DNA from: JASJBU01 sp963790775 | GTDB lineage: Bacteria > Pseudomonadota > Gammaproteobacteria > Chromatiales > Chromatiaceae | Direction of reading: 5' to 3' | NCBI GenBank assembly: GCA_963790775.1 | Contig: CAWBPR010000005.1 | Coordinates: 1-64,000 of the forward strand | Length of the DNA stretch: 64,000 nt | In this document: piece after piece, positions 16,987 to 26,216 of the stretch | Layout: each line of letters starts with the position of its first letter | Numbering within the stretch: the first letter of the stretch is position 1 | Position numbers and translations under genes: made by a program | Notes under the pieces: generated by a model | The model's database searches: none | Told to the model about the DNA's origin: nothing | What the model saw: the letters and a program-made list of their open reading frames with translations, nothing else

Positions 16987-17977
16987 CGGCATCTGGCTTG
17001 ACTGTCGCTAACAGAGGGGTATGAAGGAAGGGCAGAAAATTGATAGATTGCTCTGCAGTATTCCCTTGAATTGGCTGTAGCCATTCTGCGATTGCCTCAA
17101 GGGAGGTCAGCAAATGGCTATCCATGCTCAGTCGAAGCCGTGCTTCATGCAGCTGGTGCTTGACCTCCTCAGGTGTTTGCTCAAGTTGTTTGGAGAGTAA
17201 TGCAGTCATTTCATCGGGTTGACTGGTCAAGCGCCTTTCCGCCTCGATGAGGGCTTGGAGTAAGGGTATCAATGCCTTGGCGCGAGGAGTTTGCAGAAAT
17301 TCAGCTGTCGTTACGAGATTGAAACTTTTAATGGACATGCCGGGTTCGGTGATGATGTGCAGATTTTCGCCCAGCAGGGCAATTGCCTGACTGTGGTATG
17401 GTTCATGGCTGGACATCGCATCGATAAGGCCGTTTGCCAGTGCGTCAGGCAGGCGGGAGGCAGGCATGAAAACGGGTGTAATGTCATGCTCTATCATGCC
17501 GTATTTCATCAACAAACGATTTAAAAACAGATGGTAGGTCACTCCGGGTTGGGTTCCGATACGTTTGCCGCGCAAATCATTGGCGCTTGAGATGCCCCGG
17601 TCCTTGCGCGCCGCAATCTTTATCTGATTATCGCTTTGACCAATATTGGCAATCAGCCGCAGGTTCGGGTGTTGCAGGGCGTGTTTCACGAAGGGTGTGT
17701 CAGCTACTACGGCAACGTCGGTCTGGCCTTCGATCAGTGATCGGAGCGCCGCTTCGCCGGAGTCTTTGGCATCCAGTTCGAGCTGTATCCCGAACTGTTG
17801 GTAGAGATTCTGCTCATCAGCCAGCCTGATCAGGCTGGTCAGCAGTGTGTTTGTGTTGGTCAGTTTCAGGTTTTCCCCAGCGTACCCTGGCAGGGTAAGC
17901 CAGAGTAACGCGAATGCCATGAATATCGATTGGGTTGTCCGGTGACCGGGTCTTCTTTCTGTTGAAGCATTAGCCAT
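16970..17977 (-). CDS. Orphan NMT1/THI5-like (SsuA/TauA-type) periplasmic binding protein
   Basis: From ATG 17977 (GGCGGA about 8 bases upstream) the protein has 335 residues. A signal segment around SIFMAFALLWLTLPGYAGE is followed by the family pattern: TLLTSLIRLADEQNLYQQFG, SLIEGQTDVAVVADTPFV, NDLRGKRIGTQPGVTYHLFL, GLIDAMSSHEPY. Relatives bind sulfonates, nitrate, thiamine precursors or similar compounds for ABC import. No transporter genes accompany it, so it may act as a sensor or share another system's permease. An in-frame start 16 codons upstream is possible. The ligand cannot be told. Confidence 0.75.
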   Translation of the reverse strand: MANASTERRPGHRTTQSIFMAFALLWLTLPGYAGENLKLTNTNTLLTSLIRLADEQNLYQQFGIQLELDAKDSGEAALRSLIEGQTDVAVVADTPFVKHALQHPNLRLIANIGQSDNQIKIAARKDRGISSANDLRGKRIGTQPGVTYHLFLNRLLMKYGMIEHDITPVFMPASRLPDALANGLIDAMSSHEPYHSQAIALLGENLHIITEPGMSIKSFNLVTTAEFLQTPRAKALIPLLQALIEAERRLTSQPDEMTALLSKQLEQTPEEVKHQLHEARLRLSMDSHLLTSLEAIAEWLQPIQGNTAEQSINFLPFLHTPLLATVKPDAVTLRR

Positions 17978-18654
17978 GATTGAGTCCGCCGCTATTGTCA
18001 GAATTCTTAATGAGATCAAGAGCATGCTGGTTATTCATGGGGTAACCTATTGGCCTCTGATCATTGGCGAATTTGTCGATTGTACCCATGGCATGCATGA
18101 TCCTGTTGATCTGCGAATGTATATAACTTGCTCGTGTGCGGTGTTTTCGTCCACACCGCTTGCCTTGTTCAGTCACTTTCGACTGTCGGGGAGTGGCCGA
18201 GTCGTGCGGGCGGTGGTTCTCAATACATTTTCAGCGTTGGGAATCAGGCCTTTGCACCCTCTCTGTACCATTGAAATCTGAATGGCTATAGTACAGGCGG
18301 CAGGTCAATTAAGAACTTTAGTTCTTTTTTTGTTTTCCAGAGGCATGCAGAGAGGGATTAGGGTTCGATCAATAATTCGGGATCTGGTTGATCTGCAAGA
18401 AATCTTTGACACTGGAGAAAATACTGCTCTACCCTGTCGGTAAATGCCTACTCTGTCACAGGGGCAAGCCGGGGAAGGTTTTATCCTGTGCAGGGTTTTT
18501 ATACTCCTTGAATTTCTGATAATTTGTGACTTGCTTGAACGAAAGGCAGCGAGTATAAGTTTATTCCCATTTCAACCCGCTGAGAGAGCGCTGCTGCCTA
18601 TGGCATTGTTGCTTGTCACCTACACTACTCACAGCACCATAATTTAGGGTGTAT
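17978..18654. other. Divergent intergenic region before minC
   Basis: About 680 bases with no supported gene. It must hold the promoters of the leftward binding protein and the rightward min operon. The 18290-18440 part is moderately AT-rich. No clear palindrome was found. Confidence 0.3.
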
Positions 18655-19371
18655 ATGGAATCCAATCTCAATACCACTTCATCGCAGGACGCGGTTTTCG
18701 AATTGAAGGCCGGTCATTTTACATTGCCCAATCTGCGGCTGCTGAGCGCCAATCTGGATGCTCTGGACGAGCAGTTGCTGGCGCGTGTTCAACAGGCTCC
18801 GGGTTTTTTCCGCAATACTCCCGTGGTCATCGACCTCACGCGGATGGCGGAGCATGATGGAAAGATTGATTTTGCGCTGCTGGTAGGTTTGATGAGGGGA
18901 TACGGGATGGTGCCGGTGGCCGTTCAGGGAGGGTCAGCCCAACACCAGGAGATGGCGCAATTTCTGGAACTCGCGGTACTCTCGAATAACAAATCCGCCA
19001 AACCCGCCCCGGTGGCAAGCAATCAGAACCCTGATTATAAATCGGTATCCGCTAAACTGGTCACCAGTCCGGTGCGCTCGGGTCAGCGGGTCTATGCAGC
19101 GGGGCGGGATTTGATTATCTTGGCATCTGTCAGCAGCGGGGCGGAGGTCATTGCCGATGGAAACATCCATATTTATGGCGCCTTGCGTGGCCGCGCCCTG
19201 GCGGGAGTGAAGGGCAACCGCGAAGCCCGTATCTTCTGCCAGAAGCTCCATGCCGAACTGGTGGCGGTGGCGGGGCAATATCGCGTAAGTGAACAGCTGG
19301 AGGCTTCACGTCTGGGGCTGCCCGCCCAGATACGGCTGTCAGAAAACAAACTATTAATCGAAAAACTGTAA
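18655..19371 (+). CDS. minC: Septum site-determining protein MinC
   Basis: A 238-residue FtsZ-ring inhibitor. Residues about 12-105 form the N-terminal domain that blocks FtsZ assembly. After a Ser/Lys/Pro linker, residues about 130-235 form the beta-helical MinD-binding domain (SPVRSGQRVYAAGRDLIIL, GAEVIADGNIHIYGALRGRA). ATG 18655 follows AGGG. A GTG two codons earlier is the alternative. It is the first gene of minCDE, 30 bases before minD. Length and motifs are normal. Confidence 0.95.
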   Translation: MESNLNTTSSQDAVFELKAGHFTLPNLRLLSANLDALDEQLLARVQQAPGFFRNTPVVIDLTRMAEHDGKIDFALLVGLMRGYGMVPVAVQGGSAQHQEMAQFLELAVLSNNKSAKPAPVASNQNPDYKSVSAKLVTSPVRSGQRVYAAGRDLIILASVSSGAEVIADGNIHIYGALRGRALAGVKGNREARIFCQKLHAELVAVAGQYRVSEQLEASRLGLPAQIRLSENKLLIEKL

Positions 19372-19401
19372 CTACGAAACTGTATCGTAGAGGAGTCTGA
19401 G

Positions 19402-20211
19402 TTGGCGAGAATTATTGTTATAACCTCGGGAAAAGGCGGAGTTGGCAAGACCACCACCAGTGCTGCATTTGCCATGGGGTTGGCGTTGCGAGGTCATCGC
19501 ACCGCAGTCATCGACTTCGATGTGGGATTGAGAAATCTCGATCTGATCATGGGGTGTGAAAGGCGTGTGGTTTATGATCTGGTGAACGTAATCAATGGTG
19601 AGGCGAATCTCAATCAGGCCCTGATCAGAGATAAGCGTTGTGATTCCCTGTATATCCTGCCGGCCTCCCAGACCAGGGACAAAGAGGCGCTGACGCGGGA
19701 AGGCGTGGAACGCATCTTGACGCAACTCTCCGAGACCTTCGATTATGTGGTTTGTGATTCACCGGCCGGTATCGAGCATGGCGCCACCATGGCGATGTAT
19801 TTCGCCGACGATGCCGTGGTGGTTACCAACCCGGAGGTCTCCTCGGTGCGTGATTCCGACCGTATGCTCGGCATCCTGGCCAGCAAGTCGCGGCGTGCGG
19901 AAAACGGCAGTGAGCCGATCCGTGAATATCTGTTGCTGAGCCGTTATTCAGCCGAGCGGGTGAAAAATGGTGAGATGCTGAGTGTAGACGATGTCCAGGA
20001 GATCCTGTCAATGAATCTGTTAGGCGTAGTGCCTGAGTCTCAGGCGGTGCTCAACGCCTCCAATTCAGGCACACCGGTAATCCTCGACTCCAGCAGCGAT
20101 GCCGGGCAGGCCTATGATGACCTGGTTTCCCGCTATCTGGGAGAAGATCTGCCACACCGTTTCCTGGAAGTGCAGAAGAAAGGTTTCCTCGGTCGTCTGT
20201 TCGGAGGTTGA
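19402..20211 (+). CDS. minD: Septum site-determining ATPase MinD
   Basis: A 269-residue ParA/MinD ATPase. The deviant Walker A KGGVGKTT is at 10-17, and FDVGLRNLDLIMGCERR and VVTNPEVSSVRDSDRMLGIL are conserved. The C-terminal KKGFLGRLFGG is the amphipathic membrane-targeting helix. It oscillates with MinE and recruits MinC to poles. The start codon is TTG at 19402, preceded by GAGGAG. No ATG fits the conserved N-terminus, so the rare start is real. Operon position is standard. Confidence 0.97.
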   Translation: MARIIVITSGKGGVGKTTTSAAFAMGLALRGHRTAVIDFDVGLRNLDLIMGCERRVVYDLVNVINGEANLNQALIRDKRCDSLYILPASQTRDKEALTREGVERILTQLSETFDYVVCDSPAGIEHGATMAMYFADDAVVVTNPEVSSVRDSDRMLGILASKSRRAENGSEPIREYLLLSRYSAERVKNGEMLSVDDVQEILSMNLLGVVPESQAVLNASNSGTPVILDSSSDAGQAYDDLVSRYLGEDLPHRFLEVQKKGFLGRLFGG

Positions 20212-20216
20212 TAATA

Positions 20217-20492
20217 ATGGGTTTACTCGACTTTTTTCGCTCAGAAAAGAAGAACTCCGCCGGCGTCGCCAAAGAGCGCTTGCAGATCCTGGTGGCCCAC
20301 GAGAGGTTTGAACGCAACAAGCCTTCCTATCTGCCCCAGCTACAGAGAGATATCCTGGATGTCATCCGTAAATACGTGACCATTGATCAGGATTCCATTT
20401 CGGTGAATCTGGAACGGAACAGCACCCAGGAGATCCTGGAACTGAATATTGTATTGCCGGAGCAGCGTTCCGCCGGTGCGGCATCCAGTTAG
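20217..20492 (+). CDS. minE: Cell division topological specificity factor MinE
   Basis: A 91-residue protein starting MGLLDFFRSEKK, six bases after the minD stop with GGAGG in front. Residues 1-10 are the membrane-targeting sequence, about 12-30 the MinD-stimulating helix (AKERLQILVAHER) and the rest the dimerising topological domain. It triggers MinD ATP hydrolysis and limits MinCD to the poles. The last gene of the operon. Confidence 0.95.
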   Translation: MGLLDFFRSEKKNSAGVAKERLQILVAHERFERNKPSYLPQLQRDILDVIRKYVTIDQDSISVNLERNSTQEILELNIVLPEQRSAGAASS

Positions 20493-20510
20493 ATTGGAGA
20501 TGTTCTGTCG

Positions 20511-20573
20511 CTGAAGCCGATGCTTCAGTGTTGCGGACTGGTGCTCTGATAAGGCCGTTGCAGGCCTTGTCAG
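20511..20573 (+). terminator. Two hairpins after minE
   Basis: CTGAAGC-CGAT-GCTTCAG at 20511-20528 is perfect. CTGATAAGGCC and its near-complement at 20546-20573 form a second stem with a six-base loop. Neither has a T run, so termination strength is uncertain, but the position fits the end of the min operon. Confidence 0.4.
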
Positions 20574-20901
20574 GGCAACGTGTAATACGGGTCTTGGTAT
20601 TTATCAACCGAATTGACCGGAATAACCTCGCGTCGCACCGTTCCATCCAGGAACCCGCGTCAGCTGCCTCGCGCCTCAACTGATCAGGGGGCGGGTTGTG
20701 GATCATGCCCGAAATCATCCGTTGATAAATTTCGTATTGGAAGAGTGATTGGCGAAAGCTATTACGAAGTCGTTACATATAGATTTATAATAATAGTAAA
20801 TTAATTATATTCTAATATACTTTTCCTCGTTGGGAGCTGTTATGTATCTGCTTCCTGTTAAGTATTTACATATATATAAATTATTTTTTGAGGAATCGAC
20901 T
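20574..20901. other. AT-rich leader before the sulfur globule gene
   Basis: No gene is seen. From about 20740 to 20900 the sequence is strongly AT-rich, likely holding the promoter and 5' untranslated region of the rightward structural protein gene. Confidence 0.35.
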
Positions 20902-21525
20902 ATGAAAATTGTAAAGGCTGCTGCTGCTGCTGCACTGATCGCCACTTCTGCTTCGGCTTCTGCCTGGTGGGGTAATAACGGAAGCTTTATGGATGACTTC
21001 TTCGGTGATGCCGCCGGTGATTTCGATTTCTCATTCAATATGAGCGCCCGCGGAAATGGCTATGGCCGTGGTTACAACGCCTATCGTGACTACTATGGTT
21101 ATGGAGTTCCCGCTTACGCAGCCCCGGTGCTGACTGAAGAGCAGCAGGCTGCCATCACTGAACAGCAGCAGGCATTCGCTGTACAGCAGCAGAGTGCATT
21201 TGAGCAGGCAATTGCCGCACAGCGTCAGCAGGCTGAGCAGTTCAATGCTGATCCACGCACCTCAATGGATGCTGAATTCAAATCCATGCAGGAGGCCATG
21301 GAGAGCCGGCGCACACAGATGCAGGCAGAGATGGAGAAATCCGCCCCTGTCGAGCGTGAATTGCCTGCGCATATCGCACAGCGCGTCGAAGAGTCCCAGG
21401 CTCGCCGGGAAGAGATGGTGAAAAAGATGGAAGCCCGCCGTGTGGAGATGCAGCAGCAGATGGAAGCATACCGTGCTGCGAGCATGGAGCGCACACCTTT
21501 CGATACCAAGCGTAAAGAGATCTGA
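20902..21525 (+). CDS. Sulfur-globule-type envelope protein with coiled-coil tail
   Basis: ATG 20902 follows GAGGAATCGACT. Residues 1-21 form an Ala-rich signal peptide ending SASASA. The mature start WWGNNGSFMDDFF and the Gly/Tyr/Arg/Asn-rich stretch at about 45-70 (NGYGRGYNAYRDYYGYG) match sulfur globule proteins (SgpC-like) that coat intracellular sulfur droplets in purple and colourless sulfur bacteria. Unlike typical short Sgp proteins, residues about 77-207 form a long Gln/Glu/Arg/Met-rich helical region (EEQQAAITEQQQAFAVQQQ and similar), probably coiled coil. It stands alone. The assignment is by composition and N-terminal motif. Confidence 0.7.
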   Translation: MKIVKAAAAAALIATSASASAWWGNNGSFMDDFFGDAAGDFDFSFNMSARGNGYGRGYNAYRDYYGYGVPAYAAPVLTEEQQAAITEQQQAFAVQQQSAFEQAIAAQRQQAEQFNADPRTSMDAEFKSMQEAMESRRTQMQAEMEKSAPVERELPAHIAQRVEESQARREEMVKKMEARRVEMQQQMEAYRAASMERTPFDTKRKEI

Positions 21526-21654
21526 CGCTCAAGCCTTAAACCTAGAATCCTCAGTTGGATGGGGTAGAGAGTACGTTTGTGGTGGTGAAGGTCAAGGGTC
21601 ACTCCTGCACGTCCTGTGCTTGCGACACTTGTATATCCGTATACATCGCACAAT

Positions 21655-21797
21655 GACGCGGAATAGTTATTCTATTCCAAGTTGTAACGTACCCCACAGG
21701 GATGTGGGAAATGCCGGTTCCGTCAGGAACATGAACCGGCCAGACATGCGCCGCCACAAGCGTGCAATCTACCCTATAGCGTGACCCACTCAGTGGG
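21655..21797. repeat. Cluster of small hairpins
   Basis: Several short palindromes follow each other: GGAATAG-loop-CTATTCC (about 21660-21678), CCCAC-loop-GTGGG (about 21693-21708), GCCGGTTC with GAACCGGC (21713-21740), and ACCCACTCAGTGGGT (21783-21797). They may be REP/MITE-like debris or a structured RNA. No gene overlaps them. Confidence 0.4.
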
Positions 21798-21887
21798 TGA
21801 AGGCGTTTATCGAACAAAACAAACAGAATTTCAACTTTTTAACAGTAGATATAGAGCGGTTAACTGAGGAATCTAGGTTAAATAAAC

Positions 21888-21918
21888 AAAGCGCATCCGG
21901 TTTATTCGGATGCGCTTT
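21888..21918. terminator. Perfect 12-base-pair hairpin
   Basis: AAAGCGCATCCG (21888-21899) and its exact complement (21907-21918) enclose a seven-base loop. It is flanked by A and T runs of three, lies between convergent genes, and sits 50 bases beyond the stop of the leftward secreted-protein gene. A bidirectional terminator is likely. Confidence 0.6.
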
Positions 21919-21968
21919 GGGTTCCGACCCAGGATCAGGAAGGAGCCAGTCCGTCAAACAGCGACGTA

Positions 21969-22799
21969 TCAGTCGTCGTCATGTCCCCGGCCTTTGCGGT
22001 TACTGCGATCATGCAGCTTTTTATAAAGATCTTTGCTGCAGATCATACCTCTGATCCTAGCCGCGCCGGGATCATCAGATACAGGTCCGGGGAAAAAGAT
22101 GTGACCTTGTAGGAGCATGTCGGCGCTACCGGCAAGCTTCTGCAGTTCAATCTCATCCTCATCTGCGTTATAAGTAGCCATACCGAGCAGGTCATGGGTG
22201 AAGGAAGCGCCTACCAGTGGTGCTGACAGGTCTTCTACGTGGGTGATGCCGGAAGCGCGTGTCGCCATCACGAGAGGTATTTCAACTCTTTTATTTTTCT
22301 TTTTCTCTACGGTGATGACGCCGTCAAAAATTGAGACCTCGGTGACTCTCGGGTATGGCTGTTCAAAACCTAGGAAAGGTTGAGCCATTTGAAAGCAGGT
22401 TGTTTTGTCACTGGGGTCAGGGCACCATTCTGGGTACCAGTTGGTGAGGCTTGCGCACATCAGGTTGGCTTCGAAAGGATGTCCATCGATAGTGCCTACA
22501 ATCAGATCTTCACTGGCCACGGCGGAAGGTACATCCCCAAAAGGCATGGGTATTGCCGGGCCAAAGACTTCGCAATTAAAAGGATGATCTTCTTCCGTGA
22601 AGGGATAGAACATCTTTTGTAACTCGCCGTCCAGATAGTCTCTGACGGTACACTCACCATCTGGTACTAAATGAAAAGGCTCGATTTCCACGTCCATGCA
22701 GTAATTTTCAGCCTCGTCATCTGCGAGTGCCAGACTGGCGCTGGCTGCAAATGCGAGAGCAACCAGGCCATGGGCCGATAACTGAAGAAATGATTTCAT
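21969..22799 (-). CDS. Unknown secreted protein
   Basis: ATG 22799 has GGAGG eight bases upstream. Residues 1-26 are a signal peptide (ending ASLALADD), giving a mature protein of about 250 residues with seven or eight Cys (YCMDVE, GECTVRDY, NCEVFG, NLMCAS, EWCPDPSDKTTCFQM and ICSKDL), likely in disulfides. A basic and then acidic tail (RKGRGHDDD) ends it. Segments such as DLIVGTIDGHPFEANLMCAS suggest beta structure. I do not recognise the family, and it has no operon partner. Confidence 0.65.
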   Translation of the reverse strand: MKSFLQLSAHGLVALAFAASASLALADDEAENYCMDVEIEPFHLVPDGECTVRDYLDGELQKMFYPFTEEDHPFNCEVFGPAIPMPFGDVPSAVASEDLIVGTIDGHPFEANLMCASLTNWYPEWCPDPSDKTTCFQMAQPFLGFEQPYPRVTEVSIFDGVITVEKKKNKRVEIPLVMATRASGITHVEDLSAPLVGASFTHDLLGMATYNADEDEIELQKLAGSADMLLQGHIFFPGPVSDDPGAARIRGMICSKDLYKKLHDRSNRKGRGHDDD

Positions 22800-23004
22800 A
22801 GATATCCTCCGTGGATTCGGATTGTTGGTTATTAGCGACAAAGCCACGCAAGTCCTATTTGGTCTTGAATGGCGTTGTATCAGATTCAAGTCAAAACGAC
22901 TGACCGGGATAGGAAGCCTATCACCCTGTCAATAAGGCGGTCACTTGTGGAATTCCCTAGGTTTAATTGTCCAGGGTCAACTGTTTGAAAGAAAATTGCA
23001 GGAT

Positions 23005-24345
23005 TTAACCTTCAGGGGGGAATTGAATGGTCACAATCAGGCCGGTGTGTTGCTCAGGAGCTGAGAGTGTAATCGTGCCGTTATGCATTGAGACGATCGC
23101 CTCGACAATCGAGAGGCCAAGACCGGAACCGGGTGCAGTGGTGCCGGGGAGTCGATAGAAACGCTCGAAGATCTTCTGCCGCATTGCCTCTGGGATGCCG
23201 GGTCCGGAGTCCTCTACTTGTATACGTATACCCTGTTGGCCGTTAGACAACGACACCCGTATATGGCCGGCAGGCGGTGTGGCGTGAATCGCGTTTCTGA
23301 TGAGGTTTCCCAACAGAATGGCGGTGAGCTCCCGGTTGCCATGCATTGTCAGGGAATCATCGCCGATCAACTCGACTTCCAAGCCCTTTTCCAGGGCGGC
23401 CGGCGACAGTTCTGTCATCACTTCCACGGCAATCGCGTGCAGATCCTGGCGGACGAAACTGTTCCGAATCTGATCCGGATGGATGCGGGCGAGGATCAAC
23501 AACTGGTCGATGATGTGGCTGAGCTTATTGGAACCCTTGATGATCTGGGACAGTGAGTGTGAGCGAGGTTTGTCTTGCTCGGCAGTCAAAGCGGAGTGGG
23601 CATGCGCGATCACCCCGCTGATCGGATTGCGCAGTTCATGGGCCACATTTGAGGTGAAACGGCTGTATCTCTCCAGTGCCTCCTTGAGGCGAATGAACAG
23701 CGCATTGATTTCGTCCACCATCACGGTGACTTCAATCGGTACATCCTTGGTCGGCAGCGGGTCCAGATTCCCCTGGTCTCTGCTGGAGATCTGCTGCGCC
23801 AGTCCATGCAGGGGAGTGAGCCCCCGTTTGATGGCGAATCCCAGCAGGCCGAGAAACGGAGTCAACAGGATCATCGGCATGAGGGTGTTAAGGGCAAACT
23901 CCTGAACCAATGCATTGCGCGCTTCATAGGAGTGGGCGACATGCACCAGATGCACATGCCCCGGATAGGAGAGCGTATACACTCGCCAGGTCTGACCCTC
24001 TATTTCAGCATCTGAAAACCCCTCGGTGGTTTTGTCGGTGATGGGAGTGCGGGGTGCGCCAGGTCCATGCAGTAACAGCAGATTGCTTGCAGACCATGCC
24101 TGAAAGATGATCGGGAACTCATAGCCCCGGGAATGCAGATCATCTGCCAGATCCTCCAGATCCTTCTCTTCTTCCTCGTGCAGCGCGATGACGCCGATGA
24201 GCGTAGCGATCTGCGAGAGTTCGGAGTCGAACACCTGGTTGATCTCGCTGCTGCTTCGCCACCAGAGGAAACCGGTAATCAGCAGCATGACCAGCAAAAA
24301 GATGCTGAGAATCAGGATAAGCAGTCGTTGTTGGATCGAGCGCAC
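23005..24345 (-). CDS. QseC/PmrB-type sensor histidine kinase
   Basis: A 446-residue kinase. Membrane helices lie at about 8-30 and 155-175 with a periplasmic sensor between them, then HAMP. The H box is NVAHELRNPISG, the N box NLIRNAIHATPPAGH, and the G boxes DSGPGIPEAM and GSGLGLSIVEAI. It phosphorylates the response regulator encoded 14 bases upstream on the same strand. The periplasmic part has a very acidic stretch (HEEEEKDLEDLADDL) that might bind cations. The signal is unknown. Confidence 0.9.
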   Translation of the reverse strand: MRSIQQRLLILILSIFLLVMLLITGFLWWRSSSEINQVFDSELSQIATLIGVIALHEEEEKDLEDLADDLHSRGYEFPIIFQAWSASNLLLLHGPGAPRTPITDKTTEGFSDAEIEGQTWRVYTLSYPGHVHLVHVAHSYEARNALVQEFALNTLMPMILLTPFLGLLGFAIKRGLTPLHGLAQQISSRDQGNLDPLPTKDVPIEVTVMVDEINALFIRLKEALERYSRFTSNVAHELRNPISGVIAHAHSALTAEQDKPRSHSLSQIIKGSNKLSHIIDQLLILARIHPDQIRNSFVRQDLHAIAVEVMTELSPAALEKGLEVELIGDDSLTMHGNRELTAILLGNLIRNAIHATPPAGHIRVSLSNGQQGIRIQVEDSGPGIPEAMRQKIFERFYRLPGTTAPGSGLGLSIVEAIVSMHNGTITLSAPEQHTGLIVTIQFPPEG

Positions 24346-24359
24346 GATTAAGCCTGGAA

Positions 24360-25013
24360 TTATCCAATAATGTAGCCAACGCCTCGAATGGTGCGGATTG
24401 GATTGGTCTTGAGCTTTTTGCGCAGATGATGAATATGCACCTCCACTGCGTTACTCTCGACTTCGTCTCCCCAACCATACAACGCTTCTTCAATTTTAGC
24501 GCGGGAAATTACCCGGCCACTGTTTTCCAGAAGCAGTTGCAGCACACTGAATTCACGGTTCGAAAGACTCACCGGACGTCCGTCGACAGTCACGGTGTGG
24601 GCCTGCTGGTCAAGGCAGATATTGTCTACCTGCAGTTGCGGAGACGCATGCCCTTTGTTGCGGCGATGCAGCGCCTGGATGCGCGCACAAAGCTCATCCA
24701 TCTCGAACGGTTTGACCACATAGTCATCCGCGCCGCTGTTCAGCATCTGAACCCGGTCGGTCAATTCTGATCTTGCGGTCAGAATGAGCACTGGAATTTC
24801 ATTGTTTTCGGACCTCAGGCGGGTGAGCAGTTCCTGACCCGACAGCTTCGGCAACTGCAAGTCCAATATAGCGAGGTCGTAATATTCTCGCTGAAGCGCA
24901 TGATCAGCTGTGATGCCATCCTGGACCCAGTCTACGGTGTGACCACGTTGTTGCAACACGGTCTGCAATCCATCACCCAGCAGCTCATCATCCTCCACGA
25001 TCAGTAGGCGCAT
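24360..25013 (-). CDS. OmpR-family response regulator (QseB/PmrA-like)
   Basis: A 217-residue protein. The receiver domain has acidic pocket EDDE at 7-10, phospho-acceptor Asp51 (LDLQLP) and VKPFEMDEL near residue 100. The winged-helix DNA-binding domain is at about 125-217 (LSNREFSVLQLLLENSGRVISR, VHIHHLRKKL, IRTIRGVGYIIG). It is the first gene of the two-component pair. Targets are unknown, and the neighbouring FKBP and metal-efflux genes are candidates only by proximity. Confidence 0.92.
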   Translation of the reverse strand: MRLLIVEDDELLGDGLQTVLQQRGHTVDWVQDGITADHALQREYYDLAILDLQLPKLSGQELLTRLRSENNEIPVLILTARSELTDRVQMLNSGADDYVVKPFEMDELCARIQALHRRNKGHASPQLQVDNICLDQQAHTVTVDGRPVSLSNREFSVLQLLLENSGRVISRAKIEEALYGWGDEVESNAVEVHIHHLRKKLKTNPIRTIRGVGYIIG

Positions 25014-25105
25014 GATTGTCTGCCTCTTGTTTGTTTATTATTATTAAGCCACAGAATTATTGACGAATCTCAGATACCGCGTGCCACCTGATGCCTTATG
25101 CAGAC

Positions 25106-25145
25106 TCCTCCCGTTAAAGGCCTGTGGCTGCCTTAGCGGGGAGGA
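25106..25145 (-). terminator. Imperfect hairpin after the FKBP gene
   Basis: TCCTCCCGTTAAAGG and CCTTAGCGGGGAGGA can pair over most of 15 bases with a ten-base loop. It lies 50-90 bases past the stop of the leftward FKBP gene and before the response regulator. There is no T run. Confidence 0.35.
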
Positions 25146-25196
25146 TTTCCTGCATGTCTCATCGACTTGAATAGATGCAGACCAGGCGCTGCTCAA

Positions 25197-25886
25197 TCAG
25201 TTAACTGAAATCAGCTCAACCTCAAACAGCAGGGCGCTGTTTGCCGGGATGTTCCGTCCAGCTCCCCGTTCTCCATAGCCCAGCTCGGGTGGGATGGAGA
25301 GCTCCCATTTGTCACCCTCCTGCATCAATTGCAGGGCTTCGGTCCAGCCTTTGATGACCCCGTTGACCTTGAATGTAGCCGGTTTATTTCTCTTGTAAGA
25401 GCTGTCGAACTCAGTGCCGTCCAGAAGTTTGCCGCGATAATGCACAGTGACGCTGTCTTCGGCCTTCGGAGACTTGCCGGTACCTGAGGTCAGTTCCTTA
25501 TACTGCAGGCCGCTCGGCAGAGTGGTTACACCCTCTTGCTTGGCGTTCTCGGCAAAGTATTTATTGCTCGCTTCAAGGTTTATCCCGGCGATCGCATTGG
25601 TTCTCTGCTGTTGTGCAGCAATCATCTGCTCCTTTAAGGCGTTCAGCGCAGCTTGCCGCTCTTCGGCGGTGAGGCTCGGAGCCGTGTTGGTGAGTGCATG
25701 CTGCACCCCCAGCAGGACGATTTCATTATTGAGCTTCATCGATTGGTTTTTGGTGACTTCACCCAGCTGGTAACCGACACTGTAGCTGATTTTGTCATGT
25801 TCTGATGCGAGGGTTGACTGGTCTTCAGCCAGGCAGATGTTGTGTGACAGCCCCAGGGCCATCATAGAGATAATAATGCGCTTCAT
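25197..25886 (-). CDS. Periplasmic FKBP-type peptidyl-prolyl isomerase (FkpA/Mip-like), copy 1
   Basis: A 229-residue exported protein with signal peptide MKRIIISMMALGLSHNICLA. An N-terminal helical dimerisation region (KISYSVGYQLGEVTKNQ onward, about 30-115) is followed by a full FKBP domain (about 135-229: VHYRGKLLDGTEFDSSYKR, GVIKGWTEALQLM, IPPELGYGERGAG, LLFEVELI). Catalytic-pocket residues of the family are kept. It catalyses prolyl isomerisation and assists folding of exported proteins. Two further paralogues lie around the copper genes. Confidence 0.92.
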   Translation of the reverse strand: MKRIIISMMALGLSHNICLAEDQSTLASEHDKISYSVGYQLGEVTKNQSMKLNNEIVLLGVQHALTNTAPSLTAEERQAALNALKEQMIAAQQQRTNAIAGINLEASNKYFAENAKQEGVTTLPSGLQYKELTSGTGKSPKAEDSVTVHYRGKLLDGTEFDSSYKRNKPATFKVNGVIKGWTEALQLMQEGDKWELSIPPELGYGERGAGRNIPANSALLFEVELISVN

Positions 25887-26216
25887 GGTATCAATGCTTT
25901 AAGTTGGTTTTAAAAGGAAAGGACCGCTTGGCAGCTGATCTTTATGGCAGTTAGCCAAACCGTCCCTAGAATTTTTTGTTCTATATGAGAACCGAACCCT
26001 ACCAAACTAAGGGGAGGCAGGGCAATACGTATTGGTTAGTATTTACCCGGTGCAATTAATCTCAGGTTGAAGCTGTTTACTACTCGACAGGCTACTGAGA
26101 AATACTACCGCTTGCCGAACAGCTCCATACCCAGATTCAAAACTATCAGTTACTTAGGGCCGGTTAACCCTATGTGGATGCCCGGCGTCGTAACCACAAG
26201 ATGATATATTCTGGCT
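25887..26216. other. Intergenic region between FKBP copy 1 and cusA
   Basis: 330 bases; it should contain the promoter of FKBP copy 1. No gene is seen, and no clear metal-regulator (CueR-type) palindrome could be recognised. Confidence 0.3.

Noticed and set aside
17976..18281. 101-codon plus-strand frame before minC
   Set aside because: No ribosome site, no domain and an irregular composition; taken as non-coding.
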